A stretch of DNA of 64,000 bases from Psychrobacter glacincola (GTDB lineage Bacteria > Pseudomonadota > Gammaproteobacteria > Pseudomonadales > Moraxellaceae). How positions within the stretch are numbered: position 1 is the first letter of the stretch; each line of letters starts with the position of its first letter. This document shows positions 41,104 through 50,865 of this stretch, one piece after another. The translations under genes and the position numbers were made by a program. Location of the stretch: contig NZ_CAJGZK010000005.1 in assembly GCF_904846215.1 (NCBI RefSeq), positions 1 through 64,000 of the forward strand, written 5' to 3'. Under the pieces are notes generated by a model. The model worked only from the letters and a program-made list of their open reading frames with translations. It made no database searches and had not been told where the DNA came from.

Positions 41104-42582
41104 ATGAACGATTTTACGATGAATGATTTGATGGGGCTATTGCCTTATGCTCCGATCATTGCGGTAGTGATTACGGTATTGGTGGTGATGATTGCCATCG
41201 CTATGAAGCGCTCACATATGGTGACCGGTACTATTTCGGTCATCGGTCTCAATATAGGTCTGTTTATTTTGCTTGGGCAAATGGCAGGCATCATTGACAG
41301 TGGGTCGCTCGTGCCAGCGGCTGAGCAGTTATTTGTTATTGATAACTTTGCTCAGTTTAATATGGTGATTATCTTTATCTGTGCATTGGCATGTTGTACG
41401 TTATCTTATGCTTATTTAGCCGATTTAAAAGACCATAAAGAAGAGCTGTATCTACTGATGCTGCTGTCAACGGTTGGTGCGCTGCTTATGGTTTGCGCCC
41501 AGCACTTGGCATCATTCTTTATGAGTCTTGAGATGCTATCGATACCGCTATATGGCATGTTATCCTATACCTATATGCGCACCCGTTCGCTTGAGTCGGG
41601 GCTTAAATATTTGGTACTGTCAGCGACTGCATCAGCAACGCTGCTGATGGGTATGGCATTTATCTATGCAGAAGTTGGCTCGCTTGCATTTAAGCCTATC
41701 AGCTTAACATTGACAGATACGTTTGAATCGCCACTGTTAATCTTAGGGGCAGCGATGATGATGTTTGGTATCGCCTTTAAGCTCTCTGCTGCGCCCTTTC
41801 ATATCTGGACACCAGATGTCTATGAAGGCGCACCTGCTCCTATCGCGACTTATCTTGCGTCGGTATCAAAAGTAGCAATGATGGCACTGGCAGTACGCTT
41901 TTTAATTGATACTTCATTATTGGCATTGCCATCGGTGCAGATGTTGCTGATGGTCATGGCAACCTTGTCGATTTTACTGGGTAACTTACTTGCGATACGC
42001 CAAACCAGCCTCAAACGCTTGCTTGGTTATTCATCGATTGCTCATATGGGTTATGTGCTAATCGTAATCGTGAGCATTGGTTCTGCTGCTGATAGTATCT
42101 CTAGCATGTATATGGCGATTTATGCCTTTACCTCTATCGGTGCCTTTGGTGTCGTGACCTTGATGTCGAGCCCTTATCGTTTATCCGGTGAAGCCGATCA
42201 ATTGTTTCATTATCAAGGGCTGTTTTGGCGTCGTCCGGTATTGACTGGCGTCATGACTATCATGATGCTATCTCTAGCGGGTATTCCACTGACGGCTGGC
42301 TTTATTACTAAGCTGTTTGCGATTCTTGCTGCAGTACAAGGGACCAATTGGTTCTTGGCAGCAATGATTATCTTGGGTAGTGCGATTGGCTTGTTCTATT
42401 ATTTGCGCGTCTTGCTCACGCTATTCAAGCGTCCAAAACAGTTTATTGAATTTGACGTCTCAAAGCAGTGGGGTCTACGTACTGGTGGTCTCATGGTTAT
42501 TGCCGTTACGGCAATCATCTTGTTCTTTGGTATATTACCAAACAGTATGATTGAATGGGCAAGCTTGGCTCGTATTTGGTAA
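41104..42582 (+). CDS. nuoN: NADH-quinone oxidoreductase subunit N
   Basis: 492 aa (E. coli 485). Third antiporter-like subunit: SLEMLSIPLYGMLSY, KLSAAPFHIWTPDVYEGAP and RQTSLKRLLGYSSIAHMGYV are the conserved segments. It starts three bases after nuoM and is the last gene of the operon, followed by a strong terminator. Confidence 0.97.
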   Translation: MNDFTMNDLMGLLPYAPIIAVVITVLVVMIAIAMKRSHMVTGTISVIGLNIGLFILLGQMAGIIDSGSLVPAAEQLFVIDNFAQFNMVIIFICALACCTLSYAYLADLKDHKEELYLLMLLSTVGALLMVCAQHLASFFMSLEMLSIPLYGMLSYTYMRTRSLESGLKYLVLSATASATLLMGMAFIYAEVGSLAFKPISLTLTDTFESPLLILGAAMMMFGIAFKLSAAPFHIWTPDVYEGAPAPIATYLASVSKVAMMALAVRFLIDTSLLALPSVQMLLMVMATLSILLGNLLAIRQTSLKRLLGYSSIAHMGYVLIVIVSIGSAADSISSMYMAIYAFTSIGAFGVVTLMSSPYRLSGEADQLFHYQGLFWRRPVLTGVMTIMMLSLAGIPLTAGFITKLFAILAAVQGTNWFLAAMIILGSAIGLFYYLRVLLTLFKRPKQFIEFDVSKQWGLRTGGLMVIAVTAIILFFGILPNSMIEWASLARIW

Positions 42583-42664
42583 GCCTAAAAAATAGGCATA
42601 CGAAGCTGGGATAAGCAGCGTTATATCCATAATGCTACTGATTGATTGTTACGGTTCGAAAAAC

Positions 42665-42707
42665 AAGATGCGCCCGCTTTGTGATAAGCTTGGCGCATCT
42701 TTTTTTG
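42665..42707 (+). terminator. nuo operon terminator
   Basis: Perfect 10-bp stem AAGATGCGCC / GGCGCATCTT around a 17-base loop, followed by a T7 run, 83 bases after nuoN. Confidence 0.92.
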
Positions 42708-42763
42708 TGTTGCTTAAACTGTTATAAATATAAATGTTAATAAAATATAAGTGATTCATCATT

Positions 42764-43594
42764 ATGAGCGACAATATTCAAACCGTAACAGTGCTAAGCA
42801 AAACCACGTGGACGCCAAATTTATTTAGCTTTACCGTCAGCCGTCCGGAGAGCTTTAAATTTACGGCTGGACAGTTTGTACGCTTGGGCCTCAATCCCAG
42901 TCAGTTGAAGTATTATAAGCAGCAAGGCAAAGCAGGCAACGATGTCGCTAATGAAGCACTAAACGAAGATATTTTTCGTGCTTATTCGATTGTATCGTCT
43001 CCCTTTGATGAGGTATTAGAGTTTTTCTCTATTGTGATTCCTGATGGTGCATTTACGTCACAGTTGCAACACTTAGAAGTAGGCGATGATTTGCTGCTTA
43101 ATACGATGCCATTTGGCTTTTTGACGTTGGCGCGTTATCAAAAGCCATTACCAAAAGATTTATGGTTGCTGGCTACGGGCACTGGTCTTGCGCCTTTCTT
43201 ATCGATGCTGCAAGACTTGAAGACTTGGGAAGATTACGAGCATATTATCCTCGCATATAGCGCGCGCTCAATAGAAGAGCTGGCGTACGTTAAGAAGATA
43301 GAGAGTCTGCAAGAAGACTTTGGCTCCTTGGTTGATAATCCGGCAAAATTAATCTTTATACCGATTGTTACTCGTGAGCCTGTCGAGGGTGCACTGACAG
43401 AGCGCCTGCCAAAATTGCTACTAGATGGAACGCTACAAGAGCGCGCAGACATTGCTTTAGATATCGATAGCACGCACGTTATGCTCTGCGGTAATCCAGA
43501 GATGGTTGAGGATACCAAAGAGACGTTAAAAACCTTGGGACTGGTGATGAATCGCCGCGGCGAAGGCAATATTGCGGTAGAAAACTACTGGTAA
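42764..43594 (+). CDS. fpr: ferredoxin/flavodoxin--NADP+ reductase
   Basis: 276 aa. FAD-binding beta-barrel with RAYSIVSSPFDE (the RxYS motif) and FTSQLQ. NADP-binding domain with LLATGTGLAPFLSML, later MLCGNPEMVEDT, and a C-terminal aromatic Trp in VENYW. It transfers electrons between NADPH and ferredoxin or flavodoxin in the cytoplasm. It has its own unit between the nuo terminator and a downstream terminator. No strong Shine-Dalgarno precedes the ATG. Confidence 0.93.
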   Translation: MSDNIQTVTVLSKTTWTPNLFSFTVSRPESFKFTAGQFVRLGLNPSQLKYYKQQGKAGNDVANEALNEDIFRAYSIVSSPFDEVLEFFSIVIPDGAFTSQLQHLEVGDDLLLNTMPFGFLTLARYQKPLPKDLWLLATGTGLAPFLSMLQDLKTWEDYEHIILAYSARSIEELAYVKKIESLQEDFGSLVDNPAKLIFIPIVTREPVEGALTERLPKLLLDGTLQERADIALDIDSTHVMLCGNPEMVEDTKETLKTLGLVMNRRGEGNIAVENYW

Positions 43595-43615
43595 AAACTG
43601 TTATTGCGTATCATT

Positions 43616-43753
43616 TATAGTCAAAATACTCTAAAAACGCGACGGTACTGCTGGTACAAATTTTTTGCAGCCTCTGTCTGCATGGGCACAGCAAGCAAGA
43701 AAAATTGATACCAGCAGTACATCATGTGTCGATATTACTTTTCACTGACTATA
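43616..43753 (+). repeat. TATAGT-type palindromic element, copy 5
   Basis: Starts TATAGTCAAAATACTC and ends TTTTCACTGACTATA. Outer arms GTACTGCTGGTA and TACCAGCAGTAC pair perfectly. Core GCAGCCTCTGTCTGC ... GCACAGCAAGCAAG. It lies between fpr and the convergent hypothetical gene. Confidence 0.85.
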
Positions 43754-43785
43754 TTTGAAAGTTGTTAGCAAAAGCAGCAAAAGAA

Positions 43786-43835
43786 AAACGCCGTATCCTA
43801 CCAGACGAAAGTCTCCAAGATACAGCGTTTTTTAT
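43786..43835. terminator. bidirectional terminator between fpr and a convergent gene
   Basis: AAAAACGCCGTATCCT and the 3' GATACAGCGTTTTTT form an imperfect stem; an inner GACGAAAGTC hairpin is present. A and T runs flank both sides. Confidence 0.75.
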
Positions 43836-43890
43836 ATGAGATTAAGGCTATAAGAGATTGGATTTATAAGAGCTGAGAGCTTAGGGCGTT

Positions 43891-44664
43891 TTAAACTTGG
43901 CTCGCTACATTTTCTGCATCTAGCGGATGGACAGGACCTTGTACTTGTACTGGTTCGTCTTTTTCGCTGATGATATCTTCATTGCTATTTGAGGATAATA
44001 AATCACGATAGTTAATCTGTGCTTTTAAAATCAATTGTTCTTCTTCAAGCTCACCATAGTTAACTTGTGCCTTATGTAACATGCCAATAATTTTCTTATT
44101 ACTCTTTAGCCAACGATTGATATCAATATAGATGATCTCGCTTTTTGCGCGTGCAATATCGATATAAGATAGGATAAAGCCCAACGGGTCTTTTTTTAGG
44201 ATACGGTGGTAAAACCAAATAAATAGCTTGATACCTTGGCGCTTAAGAAAGGACTCGCAGCGCAGATTTAGGATATCGGTATAAGTCAGTTGACCAAAAA
44301 CAAAGCGCTGTACATTACGATCGAGCTGCGCATGTACCAGACGAAAATTACTCGCCACCTCTGCATAAATGCCGCCCGCATCGACGGTGCAATATAACCG
44401 AAACCAGTCTTCATGTATCTCAACACGCAGCTCTAAGATGGCTTTGACATTATCCGTGACATAGGTTTTCAGCGCATCATTGACGTAGGCTTGGGTCAGC
44501 GGTAGCGCCAGCTCATCTTCTAGCTTATCGGTTGTACGGTTGTATAAGTCTTTAATAGATTGGGTCAGGCGATCCCAACCATCGCTAAATGATTCATCAA
44601 AGCGGTAGCCAAGATTCTCAAAAAAGTCATCAAAATGGTCTGAATTATCGACATTATCACTCAT
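43891..44664 (-). CDS. conserved-looking hypothetical protein, no recognised domain
   Basis: About 257 aa from the ATG at 44664 (MSDNVDNSDHF); an upstream ATG at 44700 or TTG at 44682, the latter after AAGGA, is possible. I do not recognise the family. The N-terminus is acidic and the middle mixes amphipathic and aromatic segments (EDWFRLYCTVDAGGIYAE, GIKLFIWFYHRILKKDPLGF). The C-terminus is an acidic, probably disordered tail. There is no signal peptide or clear membrane helix, so it is likely cytoplasmic. It is divergent from a TonB-like gene and its composition matches the neighbours, so it is probably a lineage-specific core gene. Confidence 0.75.
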   Translation of the reverse strand: MSDNVDNSDHFDDFFENLGYRFDESFSDGWDRLTQSIKDLYNRTTDKLEDELALPLTQAYVNDALKTYVTDNVKAILELRVEIHEDWFRLYCTVDAGGIYAEVASNFRLVHAQLDRNVQRFVFGQLTYTDILNLRCESFLKRQGIKLFIWFYHRILKKDPLGFILSYIDIARAKSEIIYIDINRWLKSNKKIIGMLHKAQVNYGELEEEQLILKAQINYRDLLSSNSNEDIISEKDEPVQVQGPVHPLDAENVASQV

Positions 44665-45015
44665 ATTATTAAAGCTACTCAAACTTATTATCCTTATCAT
44701 TATAAAAAGCGTGACCGATACTAAGTAGTATATATCAAAAACGAGGCGGGCAAAATCAACGTCTATTACTCATCAGCATACTTTTATTTTAGATATCAAA
44801 TGCACGGCGCTGATGCGATGAGTGCAATTTAGAGTATAGCTCTCACTGTAAGCAATGATAAATTGTTGAGAAGCTACTGTGAATTTACGGTATACGGTTG
44901 TGCTAGCGACACAATTCTGTGTCATGTTATGATGGCGCCGGCATGGGCAATAGATAGGGATATTACCACGTTTATTGACCATCACCTTTATATTCATAAG
45001 CTGAGACTGACTACG

Positions 45016-45900
45016 GTGCATATTAAAGACTCACAGAGCTACCATTTTTCAGCGCAAGCGCCAAAACGTGATATCAGCTTGCCGATGGCGATTGTTATTG
45101 CCATTAGCGTGCATGCGTTGATTATTTTTGGCATCAGTTTTTCGATGGGGCAAGACCCCGCCGGATTGATGCAAGACGTTGCCAAAGCGCTGACGGATAA
45201 TATGCAGCCAAATGAAGATGCGCAGTTTATTGCCAATGCGTCACAACAAGGCGGCGGCACCGTGCAAGAGCAATTGCGCCAAGAAACCGATCAGAGCAGT
45301 CCTTTATCCGCTGAACAAATGAGTGAGACGCAAGATGTGATTCGCTTGCAGCGACAAGTGCGCCAGCAGCGTTATCAAGAAAGCTATCTGCGTACGACGC
45401 TAAGCTGGCGTCATGCAAGCGTGGAGTCTGATAATGATAGTAAGCAAGCGCAAGATGATATGAGGGTACAAGAAGAGCGCCTACGTAAGCAAATCGCTAC
45501 TTTAGAAGCTCAGCTGTCGCAGCGTCAGCAAACTTATGCCACCAAGTCAAAAGTGGTGACCATGGACAGCAACTCAACGACACATGGCGCAGCCGCAGAT
45601 TATATCAATACCTTTCGTGAGCACGTTGAGCGCGTTGGTAATTTGCAATATCCTGCCCAAGCACGAGCGCAAAGTATCACAGGCGAAGTACGTTTGATGG
45701 TCATTATCGCAAGCGACGGTAATATCAAAGCCATCCGTTTGCTTGAAAGCTCAAATTCAACTATCTTAGATGAAGCGGCTAAACAGTCAGTCAGGCAAGC
45801 TGCGCCATTTGGTAAATTTACCGCAGACATGAAGGACATCGTTGAGTTGCGTCTGATACGTACCTATCGTTATAGTGATACGGTAGAAGTGACGTATTAA
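45016..45900 (+). CDS. TonB-like energy transducer (TonB C-terminal domain)
   Basis: About 294 aa if it starts at the GTG at 45016; an ATG at 44929 and a TTG at 44863 are possible, and the start is uncertain. One N-terminal membrane helix (MAIVIAISVHALIIFGISFSM, shown here as the anchor) is followed by a long Gln/Arg-rich periplasmic segment with coiled-coil character. The C-terminal TonB domain has the YPAQARAQSITGEVRLMV signature and ends RTYRYSDTVEVTY. It would couple the proton motive force to outer-membrane receptors. No exbB or exbD is nearby, and the usual Pro-rich spacer is replaced by the Gln-rich one, so a TolA-like role is possible. Confidence 0.8.
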   Translation: MHIKDSQSYHFSAQAPKRDISLPMAIVIAISVHALIIFGISFSMGQDPAGLMQDVAKALTDNMQPNEDAQFIANASQQGGGTVQEQLRQETDQSSPLSAEQMSETQDVIRLQRQVRQQRYQESYLRTTLSWRHASVESDNDSKQAQDDMRVQEERLRKQIATLEAQLSQRQQTYATKSKVVTMDSNSTTHGAAADYINTFREHVERVGNLQYPAQARAQSITGEVRLMVIIASDGNIKAIRLLESSNSTILDEAAKQSVRQAAPFGKFTADMKDIVELRLIRTYRYSDTVEVTY

Positions 45901-45978
45901 CACCAGCAGCCTTGCATTTTTAACGTATTAACTAAAACAGTAAATAGATAACACCCAGATATAGAGTAAAGAGTTTAT

Positions 45979-46854
45979 ATGGAATTTTTAGGTTTTACCC
46001 TTGATGTTGCCACTTTAACCAATAGTGCATTGAGCATTGCTGCCAAAGTAATGTTAGCGTTACTGATATTTATCGTAGGGCGCTGGCTGGCCAACAAAGC
46101 GGTAGCGGTTGCGCACAGGCTGATGGTGCGTAGTCGCTTAGATGACACCGTAGCTAACTTTTTAGGTCGGCTGATATATGGTTTGTTGCTGGTAGTCGTA
46201 GTTTTGGCGGCACTGAGTAAAGTGGGCGTGCAAACTACTTCAGTCGTTGCCATCTTGGGCGGTGCGGCGGTTGCGATTGGTTTATCGCTTAAAGATCAGC
46301 TGTCAAATTTTGCCGCGGGCATTATGATCATAACCTTCCGCCCATTTGTACGCGGTGATTACGTGCAAATTAGTAGCCATACTGGTACGGTGACGGAGAT
46401 TACTCTGGTTAATACTCATCTAACGACGATAAACAATCACGACGTCATCATTCCTAATAGCGATATTACCACTTCAGCCGTTGTCAATTATACGGCGCTG
46501 CCCAATCGCCGCGTCGATATTACTATTGGTATTGGCTATGACGCCGATATCAAAACAGCCAAAGATATCATGCTAAATTTGGCAACGAGCAACCCAAAGG
46601 CATTTACGGATCCTGCGCCGGTTATCCGTGTCACCAATTTGGGTGATAATTCCGTTGATTTAACCTTAAACGTCTGGACGACTAATGATGATTGGTGGTC
46701 AATGCAGTGTGATTTATTGGAGGAGTTTAAATACGCGCTGGATGATAATAAAATTGATATTCCGTTCCCGCAGCGTAATGTCCATGTGAAAGGGCTTGAC
46801 CAGATGATTAATCAGATGGACCAAGCACAAAAACTGCTAACGAAAAAAGATTAA
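45979..46854 (+). CDS. mscS: small mechanosensitive ion channel MscS
   Basis: 291 aa (E. coli MscS 286). Three N-terminal helices. The pore helix ILGGAAVAIGLSLKDQLSNFAAGI shows the Gly/Ala packing pattern typical of MscS TM3 and leads into FRPFVRGDYVQI and the beta domain with the VIIPNSDI segment. It releases osmolytes on hypo-osmotic shock. It begins ~78 bp after the TonB-like gene on the same strand and ends overlapping the convergent ybeY by four bases. Confidence 0.92.
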   Translation: MEFLGFTLDVATLTNSALSIAAKVMLALLIFIVGRWLANKAVAVAHRLMVRSRLDDTVANFLGRLIYGLLLVVVVLAALSKVGVQTTSVVAILGGAAVAIGLSLKDQLSNFAAGIMIITFRPFVRGDYVQISSHTGTVTEITLVNTHLTTINNHDVIIPNSDITTSAVVNYTALPNRRVDITIGIGYDADIKTAKDIMLNLATSNPKAFTDPAPVIRVTNLGDNSVDLTLNVWTTNDDWWSMQCDLLEEFKYALDDNKIDIPFPQRNVHVKGLDQMINQMDQAQKLLTKKD

Positions 46855-47471
46855 AAATAAGGGTTTGGGATATTGAGCCCTGCCAAAATTTCAATCTCAA
46901 AGCGTTCCATCTCATCTTGCTCGGCTTGTCCGAGCTCATGATCGAAACCGAGCAAATGCAGTATGCCATGAATTAATAAGTGGCTAATATGCTGCACAGC
47001 CTCTTTATTTTGCTCTGCTGCTTCACGTATCATCACCGCATGACAAATGATTAGCTCACCAAGTGGCAGGGTTGGCATCAGTCCAATAATTGCTACTGGC
47101 AAGTCGCTTGGGTAGGAGAGGATATTGGTTGCATAATTCTTTTGACGCGCTTCCGAATTCAGCTCGCGACCTTCATCTTCATCCGTAATATAAATATCCA
47201 GCGCCTTAATCTTCTCTTGCCACTGCTCAGTATCGATATCGTCAAAGTATGGCAGTATCAGACCGTTTTTTACCTGCTCGTTTATATAGTCAAGCGTTGC
47301 CATCATCACAGACAGCAGCTGCTCACGATGATAAAAGTTATCTAAAACTTCGTCATCAATATTGTCACTGGCACTGATATCGAGCGTATCTAAGCTTTCG
47401 CTACTATTAAAACTGTTATTAAAATTATCGTCAACATTATTGTTAGCATCGTGATTGCTGTCTTGGTTCAT
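46851..47471 (-). CDS. ybeY: endoribonuclease YbeY (rRNA maturation factor)
   Basis: 206 aa; the family is ~155 aa. The zinc-binding HGILHLLGFDHE motif (three His) is intact, and ICHAVMIREAAEQN precedes it. YbeY processes the 16S rRNA 3' end and takes part in ribosome quality control. The extra ~45 N-terminal residues are Asn/Asp/Ser-rich low complexity. It lies downstream of phoH, as in many bacteria, but a terminator and a palindromic element separate them here. Confidence 0.92.
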   Translation of the reverse strand: MNQDSNHDANNNVDDNFNNSFNSSESLDTLDISASDNIDDEVLDNFYHREQLLSVMMATLDYINEQVKNGLILPYFDDIDTEQWQEKIKALDIYITDEDEGRELNSEARQKNYATNILSYPSDLPVAIIGLMPTLPLGELIICHAVMIREAAEQNKEAVQHISHLLIHGILHLLGFDHELGQAEQDEMERFEIEILAGLNIPNPYF

Positions 47472-47491
47472 GCCCTAATCCTTTTATTTTC

Positions 47492-47629
47492 TATAGTCAG
47501 TGAAAAGTAATATCGACACATTATGTACTGCTGGTATCAATTTTTCTTGCTTGCTGTGCCCATGCAGACAGAGGCTGCAAAAAATTTATACCAGCAGTAC
47601 CGTAGCGGTTTTAGCGTATTTTGACTATA
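47492..47629 (-). repeat. TATAGT-type palindromic element, copy 6
   Basis: Starts TATAGTCAGTGAAAAGTAAT and ends TTTTGACTATA. The outer arms GTACTGCTGGTA and TACCAGCAGTAC pair perfectly. The core is in reverse orientation (CTTGCTTGCTGT ... ACAGAGGCTGC). Lies between phoH and ybeY. Confidence 0.85.
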
Positions 47630-47655
47630 TGTCAATTTAAAAAGTACCTAACAGT

Positions 47656-47683
47656 AAAAAACCGGATATCAAATCCGGTTTCC
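47656..47683 (-). terminator. terminator downstream of phoH
   Basis: Stem AAACCGGAT / ATCCGGTTT with a 5-base loop. On the minus strand it is followed by a T6 run. It sits 27 bases after the phoH stop and before ybeY. Confidence 0.82.
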
Positions 47684-47709
47684 TTCCAGTATACGCCTAT
47701 CAAGATAGA

Positions 47710-48807
47710 TTAGAGTTTGGCTGCTGCATCAGTCATTGTTTGTTTACGCTCTTGCTCTTTGATACGTTCAAACTTGCGCTTTTCCTGTAAGGCAAACTGC
47801 TCGTCATCATAGACATCATAAGCTTCAACGATTTTTTGTACCAACTGATGGCGTACAACATCTTTTGAATCAAACTTGGTGATATGAATCTCTTCAATAC
47901 CACTTAAGATTTCCATCGCTTGCGCCAGCCCTGACTTGCTGCCACGTGGCAAATCGACCTGCGTAATATCACCGGTAATCACCGCACGTGAACCAAAGCC
48001 TAAACGCGTCAAAAACATCTTCATTTGCTCGGGTGTGGTATTCTGCGCCTCATCCAAAATGACAAACGAGTTATTCAAAGTACGACCGCGCATATAAGCA
48101 AGCGGCGCAACTTCAATGATTTGCTTCTCAAGCATTTTACCGACTTTCTCAAACCCAAGCATCTCATATAGCGCATCATATAGAGGACGCAAATATGGAT
48201 CGATTTTTTGGGTCAAATCACCCGGCAAAAAGCCCAATTTTTCGCCAGCTTCTACCGCAGGACGCACGAGCAAAATGCGCTCAATCTCATTACGCTCTAT
48301 CATATCGACTGCGCAGGCAACCGCGAGATAAGTCTTACCAGTACCGGCAGGTCCAATACCAAAGGATACATCAGATGATAAAATATCTCTGACATAACGC
48401 TGCTGATTGCCACCACGTGGAATGATTTTGCCATTACGAGTACGTAGGCTAATGGGTGTAAAGTCACTTGGGGCGTCTAAATCTTCCTCTTCATCCGCCA
48501 ATTGCGCTTCATCTGCTTCGATATCTTCATCGCGCGAGAGACTCGATTGAATGATGAGATGCAATTCTTCGGCACTGATGTCTTTGGTATTTTGTGCTTC
48601 ATCGACCATTTTATAAATAATACGTTCGCCGCGTTCGACACCCAATATGTCGCCACTCAGACAAAAGTCGCCTTGGCGTTGGCTGATTTTAATATCGAGA
48701 CGTTGTTGAATATATTTCATGTGATTGTTGTATTCGCCAAGCACGGTTTTGAGCTGTGCTGGGGTTAAGGATTCAAATTTTATACGGCGGCTCATGGAGT
48801 CAGTCAA
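47710..48807 (-). CDS. PhoH family protein (PhoH-like ATPase)
   Basis: 365 aa. Walker A is GPAGTGKTYLAVACAV and Walker B FVILDEAQN, followed by TRLGFGSRAVITGD and the PRGSKSGLAQA segment. This is the ~350-aa PhoH-like (YbeZ) form that commonly partners YbeY in RNA and ribosome metabolism. The N-terminal ~100 residues form the usual KH-like region. An acidic insertion lies before the ATPase. It is transcribed toward ybeY. Confidence 0.92.
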   Translation of the reverse strand: MTDSMSRRIKFESLTPAQLKTVLGEYNNHMKYIQQRLDIKISQRQGDFCLSGDILGVERGERIIYKMVDEAQNTKDISAEELHLIIQSSLSRDEDIEADEAQLADEEEDLDAPSDFTPISLRTRNGKIIPRGGNQQRYVRDILSSDVSFGIGPAGTGKTYLAVACAVDMIERNEIERILLVRPAVEAGEKLGFLPGDLTQKIDPYLRPLYDALYEMLGFEKVGKMLEKQIIEVAPLAYMRGRTLNNSFVILDEAQNTTPEQMKMFLTRLGFGSRAVITGDITQVDLPRGSKSGLAQAMEILSGIEEIHITKFDSKDVVRHQLVQKIVEAYDVYDDEQFALQEKRKFERIKEQERKQTMTDAAAKL

Positions 48808-49480
48808 GCGATTATCCTTGTGTTGGTTGCCCGCTGCTATGGTTATTGCTTCTATGCTGCATAGTCAGACGGGCTTCAGAGATAAAATAGTTAGTCGTGT
48901 TTTATATTCTTTAATTTATAGATTTTAGTGTATTGCTTTTAGATAGTAAAAAATGACGGCAAAGTAGTTGTTGGTTTAATGAATAGTAAGTTTGATGAAT
49001 AATAACTAAATGTCCTGCCTTCATTATGGTAGATAGATTTAAAATTTCAAGCTATATATATAGTTGATTCATTTTAAAAACGATACAGGGCTACTGGCTA
49101 TAAATTTTTTGCAGCCTCTGTCACGCCTGCGAACAGCAAGCCAGAAAAAATTATAGCCAATAGCACGTTATTACAATCGTATCGCTTTTATTTTGAACTG
49201 ACTATAGATGCATCTGGCGCTTGGTTTTTTATATGGTGATTGCAACGATAGACGAAAGCATTCAGCAGTCACACTGCAAGAATTTTTTATAGCTGCTACG
49301 GATACCGTCAAGACCACAGCATGAGCAATGATTTGTGGTAATCTATGGCTTAGATAATAGAGCAATAACAACTGGGCTGAAAACCATAAAAACATAAGTA
49401 ATTCTCTAAAAGTGTAAAGATTTTGAGTAAGTACTAACCACGTATAAAAGCGTGCTAAACGGGCAATGATAGGAATAATA
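48808..49480. other. divergent spacer between phoH and ubiH
   Basis: 673 bp. It contains palindromic element copy 7 (49059-49206). The remaining ~250 bp on each side are AT-rich with no credible gene or RNA that I can see. Promoters for both genes must lie here. Confidence 0.5.
49059..49206 (+). repeat. TATAGT-type palindromic element, copy 7
   Basis: Starts TATAGTTGATTCATTTTAA and, inverted, TATAGTCAGTTCAAAATAA, so the terminal inverted repeats are also visible. Arms GCTACTGGCTATAA and TTATAGCCAATAGC pair with one wobble. The core apex is CTGTCACGCCTGCGAACAG, a variant with a CGC/GCG inner stem. Confidence 0.85.
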
Positions 49481-50785
49481 ATGATGCAAACCACTGAAGC
49501 AAATTTGTCAAAACTTAATAATATTAAACACTCTGCGATGACGGAACAACAGGTAATTATCGCTGGTGGCGGTCATGTCGGTTTGTCCTTCGCTTTGCTC
49601 TTGGCGCATCATGGTATCGCCAGTACTTTGCTTGAAAAGAACAGCTATCCAACCGTCAGTCCCAATGATGATAGCAATCGCAGCCACTATCTAGACAGTC
49701 GCAATACGGCATTATCACGCCGTACGGTACAGATTTATCAAGAGATTGGACTGTGGGATGAGCTACAAAGCCATGCCTGCCGTATTGATGCGGTGCAGAT
49801 TAGCGAGCAAGGTAGCTTTGGGCGTGCACAATTAAATAAAGCTGATGAAAAAGTAGAGTCATTTGGGCAAGTCATGGAAAATGCTTGGCTCGGGCGTGAG
49901 CTATTATTAGCCGCGCAACAAGAGCCGCTGATTACCCTTATTGATAATGCAGATGTGATAGCCGTTGACCAGCAAAGCGACAGCGTGACCCTAAGTTTTA
50001 GCTACTATGGTGAAGAAGAGCATGAGCAGCAATTGCAGGGCAGTGTGTTGGTTGCCTGTGATGGTCGTGATTCTACCGTGCGTCAGCTACTCGGTATCGA
50101 CACAACCACTTATGATTATAAACAAACGGCTATCGTCGGCGTGGTAGAAACGGATAAACCTCATAAGCATAATGCGATAGAGCGTTTTAGCCCAGCTGGA
50201 CCACTTGCGGTATTACCATTGACTGATCCTGAAGGCGACGGCAATGACGACTATCAAGCGGGTTATAGACGCTCAGTAGTTTGGGTCTGCCCAACCGGTG
50301 AAGAGAGTAAATACTTAGAAGACGACGAGCACTTCTTAGCGACCTTGCAGCAAGCTTTTGGCGAGCGGGCTGGCATGTTTAAGACTGCTGGTCGCCGCGG
50401 TGCCTATCCATTAACGCGGGTGCTGGCTGACAAGCAAGTCGACGGTCGCTGCGTCATCATGGGTAATGCAGCACACACCTTGCATCCTGTGGCAGGTCAA
50501 GGGTTTAACCTCTGCATGCGCGATGCCCATGTACTGGCACAAATGATGAGTGCGCAAGTGCTAAAAGGCGCTGATATCGGTGATCCTACTTTGCTAAAGC
50601 GCTATGAAAAAGCCCGTCACACTGACCAAAAACGTGTTATCCGCTTTTGTGATGCCGTCGTACATGGCTTTACCCATCCAAATCCAGCGGTGAAGCTGGC
50701 ACGTAATGTCGCCTTGGTTGCCTTTGATAAATTACCGAATATTAAACCTTTAATTGCCAATTATGCGATGGGGCTAAAGTCTTAG
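49481..50785 (+). CDS. ubiH: UbiH-type FAD-dependent ubiquinone biosynthesis hydroxylase
   Basis: About 434 aa, starting at the ATG at 49481 or 49484 just after AGGAA. Flavin-monooxygenase fold: Rossmann VIIAGGGHVGLSFALLLAHHG, the DG motif VACDGRDSTVRQLLG and the FAD-ribityl motif GNAAHTLHPVAGQGFNLCMRD, closest to UbiH. It hydroxylates the quinone ring in ubiquinone synthesis on the inner membrane. A paralogue follows on the same strand after a palindromic element. Exact ring position cannot be fixed from sequence. Confidence 0.85.
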   Translation: MMQTTEANLSKLNNIKHSAMTEQQVIIAGGGHVGLSFALLLAHHGIASTLLEKNSYPTVSPNDDSNRSHYLDSRNTALSRRTVQIYQEIGLWDELQSHACRIDAVQISEQGSFGRAQLNKADEKVESFGQVMENAWLGRELLLAAQQEPLITLIDNADVIAVDQQSDSVTLSFSYYGEEEHEQQLQGSVLVACDGRDSTVRQLLGIDTTTYDYKQTAIVGVVETDKPHKHNAIERFSPAGPLAVLPLTDPEGDGNDDYQAGYRRSVVWVCPTGEESKYLEDDEHFLATLQQAFGERAGMFKTAGRRGAYPLTRVLADKQVDGRCVIMGNAAHTLHPVAGQGFNLCMRDAHVLAQMMSAQVLKGADIGDPTLLKRYEKARHTDQKRVIRFCDAVVHGFTHPNPAVKLARNVALVAFDKLPNIKPLIANYAMGLKS

Positions 50786-50865
50786 TATTGATTAGCGATT
50801 GAAAACAAAATCTAGAATTCTAGCTGCTGACTGCTATACATACCAGTACATCGTTTAAATAACGA

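Noticed and set aside
42600-42660. GCTGGGATAAGCAGC segment after nuoN as an eleventh palindromic element
   Set aside because: It lacks TATAGT ends and the GCAGCCTCTGT / ACAGCAAGCAAG core; only a short chance resemblance.
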